From: an uncultured Akkermansia sp.
GTDB lineage: Bacteria > Verrucomicrobiota > Verrucomicrobiia > Verrucomicrobiales > Akkermansiaceae
Reading direction: 5' to 3'
Assembly (NCBI GenBank): GCA_944390825.1
Contig: CALXRG010000007.1
Location: 1 to 35,244 of the forward strand
Length of the DNA: 35,244 bases
The position numbers were made by a program, and so were the translations under genes. Below the pieces are notes generated by a model. That model worked only from the letters and a program-made list of their open reading frames with translations. It searched no databases and was not told the DNA's origin. Positions 34,774 through 35,244 of this stretch are shown piece by piece (positions within the stretch are counted from its first letter, which is position 1; the number at the start of each line of letters is the position of its first letter).

Positions 34774-35244
34774 TTAGTTCTCCTTAATAGCATCGAACGC
34801 CTGGCGGAGGTCAGCAATAATATCCTCCACATCCTCGATACCCACCGAGAAACGGATAAGATCCGGCTTCACCCCAGCCTCAATGAGCTGCTCGTCGCTG
34901 AGCTGACGGTGCGTGTGGCTGGCGGGATGCAGCACACAAGTACGGGCATCCGCCACATGAGTCACAATCGCGCACAGCTTCAGGCTATCGATAAACTTAA
35001 TCGCGCGCTCGCGGCCACCCTTAATACCGAACGTCACCACACCGCAACTGCGGCCGCCATCGAACTGACGCTGCGCAAGCTCGTGATACTGATTGGAAGG
35101 CAAACCGGAGTAGTTAATCCAAGCCACATCATCCTGCTTCTCCAGGAACTCCGCCACCCTCTGGGCATTCTCACAATGGCGCGGCACACGCAGATGCAGC
35201 GTCTCCAGCCCGAGGTTGAGCAGGAACGCATTGAACGGCGACGG
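34774..35244 (-). CDS. metY: O-acetylhomoserine sulfhydrylase, C-terminal part (cut by window edge)
   Basis: Pyridoxal-phosphate enzyme that makes homocysteine from O-acetylhomoserine and sulfide (methionine synthesis). Only the C-terminal 156 residues are in the window; the frame is open to the right edge. Visible family signatures are SPFNAFLLNLGLETLHLR, RHCENAQRVAEFLE, YSGLPSNQYHELA, GVVTFGIKGGRE, HPASHTHRQLSDEQL and the end IRFSVGIEDVEDIIADL. The PLP lysine lies outside. Long spacing and the GIKGGRE block favour MetY over cystathionine gamma-synthase or gamma-lyase. Confidence 0.93.
   Translation of the reverse strand, partial: PSPFNAFLLNLGLETLHLRVPRHCENAQRVAEFLEKQDDVAWINYSGLPSNQYHELAQRQFDGGRSCGVVTFGIKGGRERAIKFIDSLKLCAIVTHVADARTCVLHPASHTHRQLSDEQLIEAGVKPDLIRFSVGIEDVEDIIADLRQAFDAIKEN

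Overview
The window looks like chromosomal DNA of a verrucomicrobial bacterium close to Akkermansia. The evidence is a PEP-CTERM sorting tail (VPEPAT, hydrophobic helix, RRRRK), a very large autotransporter built of PATR-type beta-strand repeats, a BamA outer-membrane assembly protein, a membrane pyrophosphatase, and genes that almost all lack Shine-Dalgarno sequences. This is inference from gene content; no rRNA or tRNA gene is visible to fix the taxonomy.

Layout. 1-2.2 kb: a membrane-anchored Ser/Thr kinase and a DJ-1/PfpI protein, convergent and sharing a hairpin terminator. 2.6-5.9 kb: a secreted-domain Na+/H+ antiporter, riboflavin synthase and an orphan coiled protein resembling a phage internal virion protein. 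6.1-7.1 kb: two doubtful small ORFs and a PEP-CTERM surface protein whose signal peptide is out of frame at an A8 tract. 7.6-12.1 kb: membrane pyrophosphatase and transketolase. 12.5-15.1 kb: murA, a two-CxxCH cytochrome c, and ribosomal protein bL9. 15.6-27 kb: an envelope block of bamA, a small lipoprotein, a secreted Sel1-repeat protein and the 1958-residue autotransporter. 27.2-32.8 kb: a secreted thioredoxin-like protein, a MATE exporter, XTP/dITP pyrophosphatase, and the divergent fatty-acid genes fabG and fabD. 33-34.6 kb: an AAA ATPase followed by a PD-(D/E)xK-like nuclease gene with an apparent frameshift, a candidate defence cassette. The right edge cuts metY (O-acetylhomoserine sulfhydrylase).

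Most genes appear to be single transcription units. Promoters of the form TTGACA-N16/17-TAnnnT can be placed in front of about fifteen of them. In six, the -10 box ends only 6-9 bases before the ATG, so those mRNAs are predicted to be leaderless or nearly so. Genes commonly end in GC-rich hairpins, several without a U-tract.

The signals most worth following are the ATPase/nuclease pair, the A8 switch-like tract in the PEP-CTERM gene, the perfect dyad over the autotransporter promoter, and the leaderless promoter pattern.
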